The notes below the pieces were generated by a model. It searched no databases, had not been told where the DNA came from, and saw only the letters and a program-made list of their open reading frames with translations. A program made the position numbers and the translations under genes. From positions 2,123,613 to 2,187,612 of the forward strand of contig NZ_AP014510.1 in assembly GCF_000828675.1 (NCBI RefSeq): 64,000 nt of DNA. Reading direction: 5' to 3'. This stretch comes from Thermotoga profunda AZM34c06 (GTDB lineage Bacteria; Thermotogota; Thermotogae; Thermotogales; DSM-5069). This document shows positions 27,499-36,298 of the stretch, in pieces. Position 1 is the stretch's first letter. Each line of letters begins with the position of its first letter.

Positions 27499-28334
27499 TC
27501 TTTCACCGCCCCACTCACCAGTCCAGAGATGAAATATCTTTGAAGTATTATAAACACAACTAAAGGTGGTAATGTTGCAAAGACCGATCCTGCAAATAAC
27601 GGACCCCAACGAGTTTGATATTGACCTACAAATACCGAGAGAAAGGTCGGTATAGTCTGAAGACTCTTACTTGTCAAAAGCGACATCGAATAGAGTAGCT
27701 CACTCCACGCAAACAAGAACGCATAGACACCTACCGCAGCTATACCAGGCAAAGTCACAGGAAAGATCACTCTGAGAAATGCTTTTGTTCTGGTACAACC
27801 ATCTATCAACGCAGCCTCTTCAAGTGACTTTGGTACAGATAAGAAAAAACTTCTTAAAAAAACTATTGTTATAGGCGTTGTGAATGGAATATATGCCAAG
27901 ATCAGACCAAGATGCGTATCGAGCAACTTTATCCAATCAAGAAATCTAAAGATTGGTACCAAGAAAACAACCATGGGAAACATTTGAAAAATCAGCACAC
28001 TGACCAAGAGTTCACTTTTGAACCTGAAAGAATAACGAGAAAAGGCATAAGCCGGAAAAATACCAATCAACAGGGAAAAAATCATTGTCCCCACACCGAC
28101 TATTACACTGTTGAGAAAATAGTTTTTGAAATCAAGACTCGATATTTTTTGATAATGCTCAAGTGTCCAACTCTTGGGCAGGTATATTATCGGATAACTA
28201 TATATCTCCTGGTAAGTTTTGAAAGAAGTCAAAACAAGCCATACAAAAGGAAAGGCAATAATAAGTGATATAAAAGTCAAAAGAATATATGACACAAATT
28301 TCATTGTCTTCCTTTTAGTGCTTCTTTTCATCAC
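27495..28334 (-). CDS. Sugar ABC transporter permease (MalG type), second operon
   Basis: 279 residues with six membrane helices. The EAA coupling loop reads EEAALIDGCTRTKAFLRVIF; FPAYAFSRYSFRFKS and MFPMVVFLVPIF are typical MalG segments. It pairs with the MalF-type protein encoded upstream, overlapping it by four bases (GTGA). No ATPase gene is in the operon. The start could be the GTG at 28334 or the adjacent ATG at 28331. Confidence 0.9.
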   Translation of the reverse strand: MMKRSTKRKTMKFVSYILLTFISLIIAFPFVWLVLTSFKTYQEIYSYPIIYLPKSWTLEHYQKISSLDFKNYFLNSVIVGVGTMIFSLLIGIFPAYAFSRYSFRFKSELLVSVLIFQMFPMVVFLVPIFRFLDWIKLLDTHLGLILAYIPFTTPITIVFLRSFFLSVPKSLEEAALIDGCTRTKAFLRVIFPVTLPGIAAVGVYAFLFAWSELLYSMSLLTSKSLQTIPTFLSVFVGQYQTRWGPLFAGSVFATLPPLVVFIILQRYFISGLVSGAVKE

Positions 28335-29185
28335 GCAGCCACTTCCCTTGCCATTCTTCGAGTGAAAAGATATGCTATTGTGAAGACAACTAAGAACAAT
28401 ATATTTGAGAGTGCGGCGGCTTTGTTATATTCCAAAAATCTCAGACTCAATCTGTATATATAAGTAACTATAGTCTCGGTTCCGTAATTTGGACCACCAC
28501 CAGTCATTACATAGATAAGAGGAAAATAATTTATAGTCCAAATTATAGTAAACATCAAAGTCGTTACCAATACAGGTCTGAGTTGGGGTATAGTCACATT
28601 CCAAAATCGCCTGTATGCATTTGCTCCATCTATTTCAGCAGCTTCATAGAGTTCTTGCGGTATAGTCTGAATACCAGCTATGAAAAACATCCCAGACAGA
28701 CAAAAGCCCTTCCATATATTTGCAATGATCACAGCAAGCATTGCCATCTTTGGTGTAGCAAGCCAAGGAATATAATCTTTCGCGACTCCTATTTTCACAA
28801 GAATATCGTTCAACACACCATACATATCATTGTACATCCACTTCCACATAACTCCAGCAACGATATCGAGTGTCGCCCACGGTAGTATCAAAATTACACT
28901 TCTAAAAAAGACCTGACCACGTTTGATCTGAGTCAACAAGAGAGCCACAGCCAATCCGAGTCCTATTTGTCCAACGACACTTCCAAAAACCCACACGCAA
29001 GTATTCAAAACAGATTTGTAGAATACATTATCCGTGAAAATGGCCATGTAATTTTGAAAGGTGAATTTACCATCATTACTTGAAAAACTCATGACAACAT
29101 TAGAGATGAGCAAAAAAATAACAAAAGCTACTATGATAAGAACATACGGCATGACCATTCTCAACGCTATCTTTTCTTCTCTCAA
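28331..29185 (-). CDS. Sugar ABC transporter permease (MalF type), second operon
   Basis: About 284 residues, six membrane helices, with the coupling loop EAAEIDGANAYRRFWNVTIP and the MalF-like VMTGGGPNYGTETIVTYIYR. The frame is open to a TTG at 29203 that would abut the hairpin at 29205-29223. I prefer the TTG at 29185, eight bases after AGGAG, giving the N terminus MREEKIALRMVMPYV. It receives substrate from the binding protein encoded just upstream on this strand. Confidence 0.9.
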   Translation of the reverse strand: MREEKIALRMVMPYVLIIVAFVIFLLISNVVMSFSSNDGKFTFQNYMAIFTDNVFYKSVLNTCVWVFGSVVGQIGLGLAVALLLTQIKRGQVFFRSVILILPWATLDIVAGVMWKWMYNDMYGVLNDILVKIGVAKDYIPWLATPKMAMLAVIIANIWKGFCLSGMFFIAGIQTIPQELYEAAEIDGANAYRRFWNVTIPQLRPVLVTTLMFTIIWTINYFPLIYVMTGGGPNYGTETIVTYIYRLSLRFLEYNKAAALSNILFLVVFTIAYLFTRRMAREVAA

Positions 29186-29204
29186 CTCACCCACTCCTGA
29201 CAAT

Positions 29205-29223
29205 GGGCGGGCTGTGCCCGCCC
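29205..29223 (-). other. Hairpin after the second solute-binding-protein gene
   Basis: GGGCGGGC (29205-29212) and GCCCGCCC (29216-29223) form an all-GC eight-base stem with a three-base loop, lying 10 bases after the binding-protein stop and about 20 bases before the permease start. No T-run follows on the minus strand. The position matches the hairpins at 17446 and 45817. Confidence 0.75.
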
Positions 29224-29233
29224 TGATTATAGT

Positions 29234-30472
29234 TTACTTTGCCCCGAGTATTTTGTTGACATTATCTGCTGCAACCTTTATAGCTTCTTCTGGTGTGAGT
29301 TCATTTAACAAAACCTTTTGTACCATAATCTGGATCTGCTCAGATACTTGAGGATACTGAGGAATAGGAGGTCTTGCAACTGCATATGGGAATGTCTTGA
29401 AGATTATTTGCCACTTTGGATCATTCGCAAGTTTCGATTTTGTGCAAACATCCATTCTTGTTGGCATTGGTCCACCCTTTTCTTCAACCCACTTCATCCA
29501 CACATCAAAACTTGTCAGGTATTCGGCGAGTTTCCAGGCATCTTCTTTGTTTGGACTGGATTTGGGTATAACAAGCGCCCATCCACCAAGTACACTTGCA
29601 GGTTGTGAATCGTATGGATGGAGTGCAACAGAATATTTTCCAACTATATCTGGATTTGCTGCTTCGATGAGTGGGAATGACCATGGTCCTCCAATTGACA
29701 TCGCAACTCTGTTTTGGGCCATCATGTTTCTGTAATCATCTTCATGGTATTGAACTGCATTTGGACTGACACCATATTTCTTTGCCAAATCTGTGTAGAA
29801 CTTCAAAGCCTTAAGCCCTTCTGGTGTATTAAAAGCAGCTCTTGAATAATCATCTGTCAAGAGTTTTCCACCTGCTGCATACAAGAACATCATATAACCA
29901 AGAGTAGTGTGCTCTGTTTTTGTACCGCTGACACCATAACCATATACCCTATTCTTTGCGTCGGTGATCTTTTGAGCTGCTGCCAAAAGTTCATCCCAAG
30001 TCTTTGGTGGGTTGTTTGGATCAAGACCTGCTTGTTCGAACATCGTTTTGTTATAGAGTAAAAGCCTGCAGTCGGTATACCAAGGAAGACCATACCTGAC
30101 ACCCTTGTAAGTCACCGTGGGCCAAAGATTTGGCCATATCTGTGAAGTGCCATCCCATTTCTTTAATTGTTCTTCCATGGGTTCAAGCCAACCTTTTTCA
30201 GCAAAAGTTGGAACCCATCCACCCAAGTCTGCAAAGGCGAGATCTGGTCCTTTACCTGCTTGAAGGGCTGTCACTAATTTGTCATAATAGGTATCAAAAC
30301 CAAAGAGTTGTACCTCGACTTTGATCCCATACTTTTGCTCGAATCCCTTGATAACTGAATTCCATGTTTCATCAAGTTCCGCAACCTGTCCGCCAATCCA
30401 GATCGTCAATGTTTTTCCAAAACTCAATACGACCAGCGAAACCAAAACAATAGATAAAACTACCTTCTTCAC
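29234..30472 (-). CDS. Sugar ABC transporter solute-binding protein, second operon
   Basis: 412 residues with a signal peptide (VVLSIVLVSLVVLSFGKTL) and a family-1 binding fold: LTIWIGGQVAELDETW, then GPDLAFADLGGWVPTF, PPKTWDELLAAAQKI, and GGPWSFPLIEAANPD near the middle. It captures a sugar for the MalF/MalG pair encoded downstream. The kinases and aldolase of the operon suggest a monosaccharide ketose or polyol rather than a long oligosaccharide, but the exact ligand is unknown. GAGGAGGGG precedes the ATG. It is the first gene of the transcript starting near 30520. Confidence 0.9.
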   Translation of the reverse strand: MKKVVLSIVLVSLVVLSFGKTLTIWIGGQVAELDETWNSVIKGFEQKYGIKVEVQLFGFDTYYDKLVTALQAGKGPDLAFADLGGWVPTFAEKGWLEPMEEQLKKWDGTSQIWPNLWPTVTYKGVRYGLPWYTDCRLLLYNKTMFEQAGLDPNNPPKTWDELLAAAQKITDAKNRVYGYGVSGTKTEHTTLGYMMFLYAAGGKLLTDDYSRAAFNTPEGLKALKFYTDLAKKYGVSPNAVQYHEDDYRNMMAQNRVAMSIGGPWSFPLIEAANPDIVGKYSVALHPYDSQPASVLGGWALVIPKSSPNKEDAWKLAEYLTSFDVWMKWVEEKGGPMPTRMDVCTKSKLANDPKWQIIFKTFPYAVARPPIPQYPQVSEQIQIMVQKVLLNELTPEEAIKVAADNVNKILGAK

Positions 30473-30490
30473 AAAGACCCCTCCTCTCAG

Positions 30491-30517
30491 GTTACATAAG
30501 TAACTTACTTATGTAAC
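30491..30517. promoter_or_regulatory. Perfect 27-bp palindrome (operator) at the ketose operon promoter
   Basis: GTTACATAAGTAA (30491-30503) and TTACTTATGTAAC (30505-30517) are exact inverted arms around one central base. Each arm is itself an imperfect dyad of the form TTAC-WTAW-GTAA, so the site can be read as two adjacent half-operators. It lies about 10-37 bases downstream of the -10 element at 30528-30533, covering the start of the transcript. The SorC regulator of the operon is the obvious candidate to bind it. Confidence 0.7.
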
Positions 30518-30527
30518 TAACACGAAT

Positions 30528-30556
30528 AATATAACACTCTCTATAAAGAGATTCAA
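30528..30556 (-). promoter_or_regulatory. Sigma-A-type promoter of the ketose operon
   Basis: On the minus strand, TTGAAT (30551-30556) is followed after 17 bases by TATATT (30528-30533), a good -35/-10 pair. The predicted transcript start falls just before the palindrome at 30491-30517 and about 50 bases before the binding-protein gene. Confidence 0.6.
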
Positions 30557-30619
30557 GAAAGATGTGTAGGTGAAAATAGAAGAGAAAAAGAGCCACAGGA
30601 AGTATGAAAGAGAAAATCC

Positions 30620-31402
30620 CTACTCACCAGTTACAGATGATGAATTTGATGAAATTTTCAAAAAGACTTTTGTTCCAATTTGCAATTTTGAGTGAACTGC
30701 CCAGGAAATAGAAAGCTTTCGAAGGATATGCTTGACTATTGCAAGCCCAAGGCCTGCTCCAGAATAACTTCTCGCGTTACTGGCCCTATAGAAACGAGCC
30801 GTGATATTCTTAAGATCCTCCTGAGGTATACCTACACCATGATCTTGAATTACCAAGAAACCTTTTTGCAAAAATATTTCTATGATACCACCTTCTTTTG
30901 AGTATTTAATGGCATTTGACATCAAATTTCTGATAACAATCTTAAAAGCTTCTGGATCAGCTTCGATAAATTTGTTACTTCTGATCTCAACACGAAGTCC
31001 CTTTTGTTTTATTTTTTCCTCATACTCTAAGAGAATCTCACTCAACAATCTTTTAAGACTTAGTCTTTGATAATGTGGTATGTATTCACTTTGTTCTAAT
31101 TTTGACAATAACACTAATTGTTCAATAATCCTCTGCATCCTTTTGAGGTGTTTTTCGATTTTTAAAAGGCTTTCTTGCACATATTCTCCTTCTTTTGCGA
31201 TTTCCAATAGTCCAAGCATTGCAGTGATTGGTGTGAAAAGTTCGTGAGCTACCGCATTTACAAAGAAGGTCTTCGAATCACTTAACACCTGTTCTTTTGA
31301 AGAGATATCCCCTTCTTCAGGATAAAAAACTATGCAATCAGGTTTCAACAAAATAATAGGTCTATTTTCTTTTATCACTTCATCCCAATCTGTATCCAAC
31401 AC
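30620..31402 (-). CDS. PhoR-like histidine kinase without membrane segments
   Basis: 260 residues. The HisKA box is FFVNAVAHELFTPITAMLG with phospho-acceptor His53; the ATPase domain has the N box NLMSNAIKYS, G1 DHGVGIP and G2 GAGLGLAIVK. The only sequence before HisKA is about 45 residues with no membrane helix, so it lacks the usual PhoR sensor and anchor. It overlaps the response-regulator gene and the pst operon is divergent, so it is probably the phosphate sensor kinase, possibly signalled through PhoU and the Pst transporter. The start is uncertain: GTG at 31402 or GTG at 31378 directly after the regulator stop. Confidence 0.85.
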   Translation of the reverse strand: MLDTDWDEVIKENRPIILLKPDCIVFYPEEGDISSKEQVLSDSKTFFVNAVAHELFTPITAMLGLLEIAKEGEYVQESLLKIEKHLKRMQRIIEQLVLLSKLEQSEYIPHYQRLSLKRLLSEILLEYEEKIKQKGLRVEIRSNKFIEADPEAFKIVIRNLMSNAIKYSKEGGIIEIFLQKGFLVIQDHGVGIPQEDLKNITARFYRASNARSYSGAGLGLAIVKHILRKLSISWAVHSKLQIGTKVFLKISSNSSSVTGE

Positions 31403-32033
31403 CGTGAACAGTCACCAACCTCTCCTTACCTAATTTTTTTCTGAGCATACTCATATAAACATCGACAATTCTTTCGGTCCTATCTTCCTGTTGCCATACT
31501 GCATCGAGTATCTCATTGCGTGTAAAGACTTTTTTTGGATTTTCAAAAAGCAACAATAAAATCTCAAATTCTTTGGCAGACAATTTCACTTCCTCATCGT
31601 TTATCAATAAAAGTCTTTCATGAACCAAAAGTTTCATATCTTTGTGTACTATCTCACGTTCTGCAAACATATCTTTTCTTCTAAGCATTGCACGAACTCG
31701 TGCAACCAGTTCTCTTGGATGAAATGGCTTTGTCACATAATCATCGGCACCCATTTCAAGACCAAGTATTTTATTCCTGTCTTCTCTCAATGCCGTCAAA
31801 ACAATTATAAAAATCTTCGGACACGACACTCGAATAGTTGGTATCTCTTCCATTGCATCTCCATCAGGTAACATCAGATCTAGTACGATCAGATCAAAGC
31901 ACCCTTTTTCTAATTCATTGTACATCTGTTCGATTGAAGATGCTGTTTTCACTTGATGAGAATCCGTCTTTAAATATCTACAGATGACATCACTCACATC
32001 TTGTTCATCCTCTACAACCAATATCGAAGCCAT
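31380..32033 (-). CDS. PhoB-like response regulator (OmpR/PhoB family)
   Basis: About 217 residues. The receiver domain (1-118) has the acidic pair in VVEDEQD, the phospho-acceptor Asp in LIVLDLMLPDGD, and the switch Lys in DYVTKPFHPREL. The C-terminal winged helix (about 128-217) ends with VDVYMSMLRKKLG and VHGVGYRLG, the trans-activation and wing elements. Divergent from pstS, it probably activates the phosphate operon when phosphorylated by the kinase encoded next. The ATG at 32033 is better placed after GGAGG than the adjacent TTG at 32036. Confidence 0.92.
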   Translation of the reverse strand: MASILVVEDEQDVSDVICRYLKTDSHQVKTASSIEQMYNELEKGCFDLIVLDLMLPDGDAMEEIPTIRVSCPKIFIIVLTALREDRNKILGLEMGADDYVTKPFHPRELVARVRAMLRRKDMFAEREIVHKDMKLLVHERLLLINDEEVKLSAKEFEILLLLFENPKKVFTRNEILDAVWQQEDRTERIVDVYMSMLRKKLGKERLVTVHGVGYRLG

Positions 32034-32141
32034 CAAACCCCTCCGTTTTAATCATGCCACAGAGATATTAAAAAAATTTGATATTTTTTCACACCAACTG
32101 AAAGTTGAAGAAGCATAAATGAATCAGAAGGAGGTGCTGAT

Positions 32142-32978
32142 ATGAGAAAGTTTTTATTCATGTCAATGGTAATCTTCGCAGTTTTGATTTACGGTGAAAC
32201 TCTGGTGATCAAAGGATCAAACACCGTCTATCCTATTGCACAACTTTGGATTGAGCAATTTCAAAAAATGTATCCCAATGTTACAGCAACACTCGAAGGT
32301 GCTGGATCAAGTACTGGGATATCTGCCCTGATGAATGGAACATGTGACATAGCAAACTCAAGCAGATTCTTGAAAGCTGGTGAAATTGAACAGATGCACA
32401 AAAACAACAAATATTTTGTACCATTGGTCATCGCATATGATGGTATAGCGGTGATAGTAAATCCAACACTTGGTATTGATTCAATATCTATCGAAACACT
32501 CTACAAAATATACACAGGTCAAATAACTGAATGGAACCAGGTCGATCCCAAATTACCCAAAAGACCCATCGCTGCCTATTCAAGAAACACAGCTTCTGGA
32601 ACCTTTGAAGTTTGGCTAGAGAAAGTTCTTAAAGGCGAAAAACTCTCTCCAAGGATTCAAATGTTAGAGTCTTCACAAGCAGAGATAGAAAGTGTTTCAA
32701 AAAACCAGTATGCAATTGCATACACAGGCATGGGATATGTGACAAACCAAGTAAAAGCCTTGAAAGTAAATGGAATAGAACCTACAGTTGAGAACGTCTT
32801 GAAGGGAAAATACCCATTGAGTAGGCCATTATTTGTATTCTTCGATCTGAGTAGATTCAACAACATGTGGCCTGAAGACAACGCCATAGCCGACTACATA
32901 AGATTCATACTCTCTCCCGAAGGACAAAAGCTTGTTGAAAAAGCTGGTTATATACCAGCCTATGGAACAGAAAAGTGA
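32142..32978 (+). CDS. pstS: Phosphate ABC transporter substrate-binding protein PstS
   Basis: 278 residues with a short signal peptide (FLFMSMVIFAVLIYGETL). The phosphate site is visible: IKGSNTVYPI, LEGAGSSTGISALMNG and SRNTASGTFEVW supply the serine/threonine and helix-end contacts of the PstS family. It binds inorganic phosphate outside the membrane and hands it to PstC-PstA. AGAAGGAGGTG precedes the ATG. The stop overlaps the pstC start by four bases, with no hairpin between them, unlike the other binding-protein genes in this window. Confidence 0.95.
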   Translation: MRKFLFMSMVIFAVLIYGETLVIKGSNTVYPIAQLWIEQFQKMYPNVTATLEGAGSSTGISALMNGTCDIANSSRFLKAGEIEQMHKNNKYFVPLVIAYDGIAVIVNPTLGIDSISIETLYKIYTGQITEWNQVDPKLPKRPIAAYSRNTASGTFEVWLEKVLKGEKLSPRIQMLESSQAEIESVSKNQYAIAYTGMGYVTNQVKALKVNGIEPTVENVLKGKYPLSRPLFVFFDLSRFNNMWPEDNAIADYIRFILSPEGQKLVEKAGYIPAYGTEK

Positions 32979-33844
32979 TGAAAAAGATAGGCGAAATCCT
33001 CTTCAAATCTATTGTTTTTACGGCTGCCATATTGGTGGCAGCTGCGCTCTTTGGTATAGTCTTCTTTTTATTTTCTGAATCCCTAAGGGCTATCAAAGAA
33101 GTCAAATGGGGCCTTTTTACATCAGAGTGGTTCCCAGTATGGGAAACACCAGAATTTGGCATAAGAACAATGTTACTAAATTCAATCATCTTGACCTTGT
33201 GGACAAGTTTTATAGTCTTTGTAATTGGCATTGTAGTTGCTCTTTATTTACACAGTTACGCAAATAAAAAAGAGAAAGAACTGATACTCGGGGTGTTTGA
33301 ATACGTAAGTGGCATTCCATCTGTTGTCCTTGGATTTTTTGGCATAGTAATTGTGGCACCATTACTACTTAAAGCCGGTGCATGGACTGGTCAAAACTTT
33401 TTCAACGCTTCTTTTATGTTGTCTGTTTTAACACTGCCATTCATGATAAGTTTATCCTATCAGTCCTTGGAAAAAGTGCCAAAGGAGATCTCCCAAGCAG
33501 CTTTTTCGATAGGCGCAAAACAATTCTCTGTGATGGTCGTCGAGTTGAAATATGCGATGCCTGGAATAGTGAATGCCGTGATGAGTGTCTTCAACAGAAT
33601 CTTTGGTGAGACAATGATTGTCCTCATGGTCGCAGGTGGAAGTAATTTATTGGTGAAATCATTCTTCGATCCGATCAGACCATTAACTGCAACACTTGGA
33701 AGTGAACTGGGTGAAGTTGAAGTGAGAAGTCTTCATTACAGTGCATTGTTTTTCATTGGCTTTTTGTTGCTGGTTATATCTTTGATCATAACAATACTAA
33801 CAAATTATGTTGTGAGATGGCGTGAAAGATGGATAAGGGGTTGA
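32975..33844 (+). CDS. pstC: Phosphate ABC transporter permease PstC
   Basis: 289 residues with six membrane helices. The signature GIPSVVLGFFG and the coupling segment QAAFSIGAKQFSVMVVELKY mark a Pst permease; FGETMIVLMVAG is the conserved late helix. It forms the phosphate channel with PstA, powered by PstB. The start is a GTG overlapping the pstS stop (GTGA) or the ATG at 32978. Confidence 0.94.
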   Translation: MMKKIGEILFKSIVFTAAILVAAALFGIVFFLFSESLRAIKEVKWGLFTSEWFPVWETPEFGIRTMLLNSIILTLWTSFIVFVIGIVVALYLHSYANKKEKELILGVFEYVSGIPSVVLGFFGIVIVAPLLLKAGAWTGQNFFNASFMLSVLTLPFMISLSYQSLEKVPKEISQAAFSIGAKQFSVMVVELKYAMPGIVNAVMSVFNRIFGETMIVLMVAGGSNLLVKSFFDPIRPLTATLGSELGEVEVRSLHYSALFFIGFLLLVISLIITILTNYVVRWRERWIRG

Positions 33845-33848
33845 TCGA

Positions 33849-34652
33849 ATGAAATGGGTTTTTAGATTCACAACATACTGTATCCTGGTTCTAATGTTAA
33901 TCGTCATCCTTCTCATAATCCTACCAGGTATAAGATTTTTATTTCGGCCAGGTTTCTTCACACAATTCCCAAAATCTTCTATGACTGATGGTGGTATATT
34001 TCCTTCCATCGTTGGTTCATTACTTTTGATGGCTTTGGTTTTCATTATCGTGATACCACTTGGCTTACTTGGAACTATTTTCATTACTGAATTTGCGAAC
34101 AAGAATTTTTCCATTGTACTCCAATCTCTTGCTGGAACGATGAACAGTATACCATCAGTTGTATACGGATTGTTTGGTCTAAGCTTTTTCTGTGTGAGTT
34201 TAGGATTTGGAACATCTTTAATATCTGCTTCGCTTACATTGTCTACAATGGCAATACCTTTTTTCATAAATAACGCCGTCGAGTTTCTCAGGGCTGTACC
34301 AAGAGAACTTCGTGAAGGCGTGATAGCACTCGGTGCTAACAGATTCGAGACAACTTTGATGGTAATCAAATCCAGTAAGAATGGACTTTTAACAACATTG
34401 ATTTTGACCCTTGGTAGGGCTTTTAGTGAGACAGCTCCCATATTGATCACAGGTGCTGTTTTCTATGCAACCAAACTCCCAACGAGATTAACTGATCCAG
34501 TCATGACTTTGCCTACAAGCATATATGCGATTGTTATGAATCTTGGTGAAAAATCACAATGGATGGCAAAAGGAATGGCAAGCTTGATGACATCAATCAT
34601 GATTTTGATTTATTCGATCGTGCAAATCTTGAGGAGGCATAAAAATGGATGA
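33849..34652 (+). CDS. pstA: Phosphate ABC transporter permease PstA
   Basis: 267 residues, six membrane helices. TMNSIPSVVYGLFG and VPRELREGVIALGANRFETT are the PstA counterparts of the PstC motifs, and RAFSETAPILITGAV matches the conserved Glu-containing helix. It partners PstC in the inner membrane. AAGGGG precedes the ATG, and the stop overlaps pstB by eight bases. Confidence 0.94.
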   Translation: MKWVFRFTTYCILVLMLIVILLIILPGIRFLFRPGFFTQFPKSSMTDGGIFPSIVGSLLLMALVFIIVIPLGLLGTIFITEFANKNFSIVLQSLAGTMNSIPSVVYGLFGLSFFCVSLGFGTSLISASLTLSTMAIPFFINNAVEFLRAVPRELREGVIALGANRFETTLMVIKSSKNGLLTTLILTLGRAFSETAPILITGAVFYATKLPTRLTDPVMTLPTSIYAIVMNLGEKSQWMAKGMASLMTSIMILIYSIVQILRRHKNG

Positions 34653-35400
34653 ATCCATCTTTGAAATAAAAGATTTATGCGCATATTATGGCATGCACAG
34701 AGTACTTGATCACATAAACGTGAAGATCAAACCAAATAAAATAACTGCTATCATGGGTCCATCTGGATGTGGGAAGAGTACCCTTTTAAGGTCCTTGAAC
34801 AGACTAAACGATTTAATAGAAGATTTTTCAATAACAGGACAGATTTTATACAGAGGACAGGATATCTACAAAATCAGAGATCTAAGCTCTTATCGTCGTA
34901 AAGTAACGATGGTATTTCAAAGACCTAATCCGTTTCCAATGTCGATCTTTGACAATGTCGCTTATGGATTAAAATTGATGGGAATCAAAGACAAAGATTT
35001 GCTAAGAAAAAAAGTTGAAGACGCTTTGAAAAAAGCTGCACTTTGGGATGAAGTTAAAGATAAACTGAAAAAACCTGCTGTACAATTATCTGGTGGTCAG
35101 CAGCAAAGATTATGCATAGCAAGAGCGTTGGCTATAGAACCAGAAGTTATTTTACTCGACGAACCAACATCAGCCCTTGATCCAATTGCCACAACCAGGA
35201 TAGAAAGATTATTAGAAACGTTATCTGAGCAGTACACAGTCATCATAGTAACTCATAGCATGGGACAAGCCTTGAGAATAAGTGATGAATTGATCTTTTT
35301 GTACCAAGGGCGTTTGATAGAATACGGTATGACATCTGATATAGTCAAAGCTCCAAATCATGAAATGACCAGACAATTTCTGACAGGGAAAATTGGATGA
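34645..35400 (+). CDS. pstB: Phosphate ABC transporter ATPase PstB
   Basis: 251 residues. Walker A is GPSGCGKST, the signature is LSGGQQQRLCIARALA, Walker B is VILLDEPTSALD, and the switch histidine is in IIVTHSMGQA. RPNPFPMSIFDNVAYGL is the PstB-specific segment after the Q loop. It drives phosphate import through PstC-PstA. GAGGAGG precedes the ATG inside the pstA end. Confidence 0.96.
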   Translation: MDESIFEIKDLCAYYGMHRVLDHINVKIKPNKITAIMGPSGCGKSTLLRSLNRLNDLIEDFSITGQILYRGQDIYKIRDLSSYRRKVTMVFQRPNPFPMSIFDNVAYGLKLMGIKDKDLLRKKVEDALKKAALWDEVKDKLKKPAVQLSGGQQQRLCIARALAIEPEVILLDEPTSALDPIATTRIERLLETLSEQYTVIIVTHSMGQALRISDELIFLYQGRLIEYGMTSDIVKAPNHEMTRQFLTGKIG

Positions 35401-35413
35401 AGGGGAGATATCA

Positions 35414-36124
35414 ATGACCGAAAGAACGATTCATTATGAGAAACAGTTGAGTTTTCTGAACGACAAACTAAAGGAATTTCTCAGTGGAGTCGAGCATCTA
35501 TTTGAAAAAACACTTCTTGCAATTCAATCGGGTGATGAAAATTTAATAAAAGACATAGAATTGATGGACGATTATTTTGACTCACTTGATCTTGAGATTC
35601 AAACCACGGCTTTTGATATCATCGGAAAATTTCAACCTCTTGCAGACGATCTGAGATTTGTCGTTGCAATGATTGGATTGTCAATTGATCTTGAAAGAAT
35701 TGCCGATGAATGTGTCAACATTGCCCAACTCAGTAGACATGTTCAAAGGGGTATGGAAAGCTTTAACAGCTGGAAAACATTGAATGAAATGATCAAAATA
35801 ATCTTGATTATGTTCAAAGAGACCATCGAGGCAGTTGAACACAAGGACCTTGATCTTGCGATTAAAGTATGGAAAAAAGACGATGATGTTGATTCATTGC
35901 ACAACACTGGGCATGAAGATTTGATAAATCTTGCATGCCAAGAGACGAACCAAAAGATGATGAGACTGTACTTAGAGGAAGCTTTTCTAATAAGACATCT
36001 GGAAAGAATAGCAGACCATCTGACGAATGTTTGTGAGAAGCTCTATTTCATGAGCACAGGCAAACAACTAAAGGAACTTTTGGCTCATCCCAATAAAGAA
36101 AATAGGATTAATTCAAAAAATTGA
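35414..36124 (+). CDS. phoU: Phosphate transport regulator PhoU
   Basis: About 236 residues, two three-helix PhoU repeats. The metal-binding acidic patches appear as DDLRFVVAMIGLSIDLERIADECVN (around 75-100) and HLERIADHLTNVCE near the end, the E/DxxxD signatures of both repeats. PhoU links the Pst transporter to the sensor kinase and keeps the regulon off when phosphate is plentiful. The open frame extends to a TTG at 35393, but the ATG at 35414 follows GGGGAGA at a good distance. Confidence 0.93.
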   Translation: MTERTIHYEKQLSFLNDKLKEFLSGVEHLFEKTLLAIQSGDENLIKDIELMDDYFDSLDLEIQTTAFDIIGKFQPLADDLRFVVAMIGLSIDLERIADECVNIAQLSRHVQRGMESFNSWKTLNEMIKIILIMFKETIEAVEHKDLDLAIKVWKKDDDVDSLHNTGHEDLINLACQETNQKMMRLYLEEAFLIRHLERIADHLTNVCEKLYFMSTGKQLKELLAHPNKENRINSKN

Positions 36125-36298
36125 GTTTTTTCATTTCCAACCTCACAGACTTCAATAGAAAAAACAAAAACCCACCTAAGAGGTTTTACCACAGGCATTT
36201 TCGTTCAGATCGAGCAACAATTTTGAAACCAAAATCAACGTCAATTTAACACAGAATGATAAAATCAATTTGACAAAAATGATCACGGGGTGATATCA

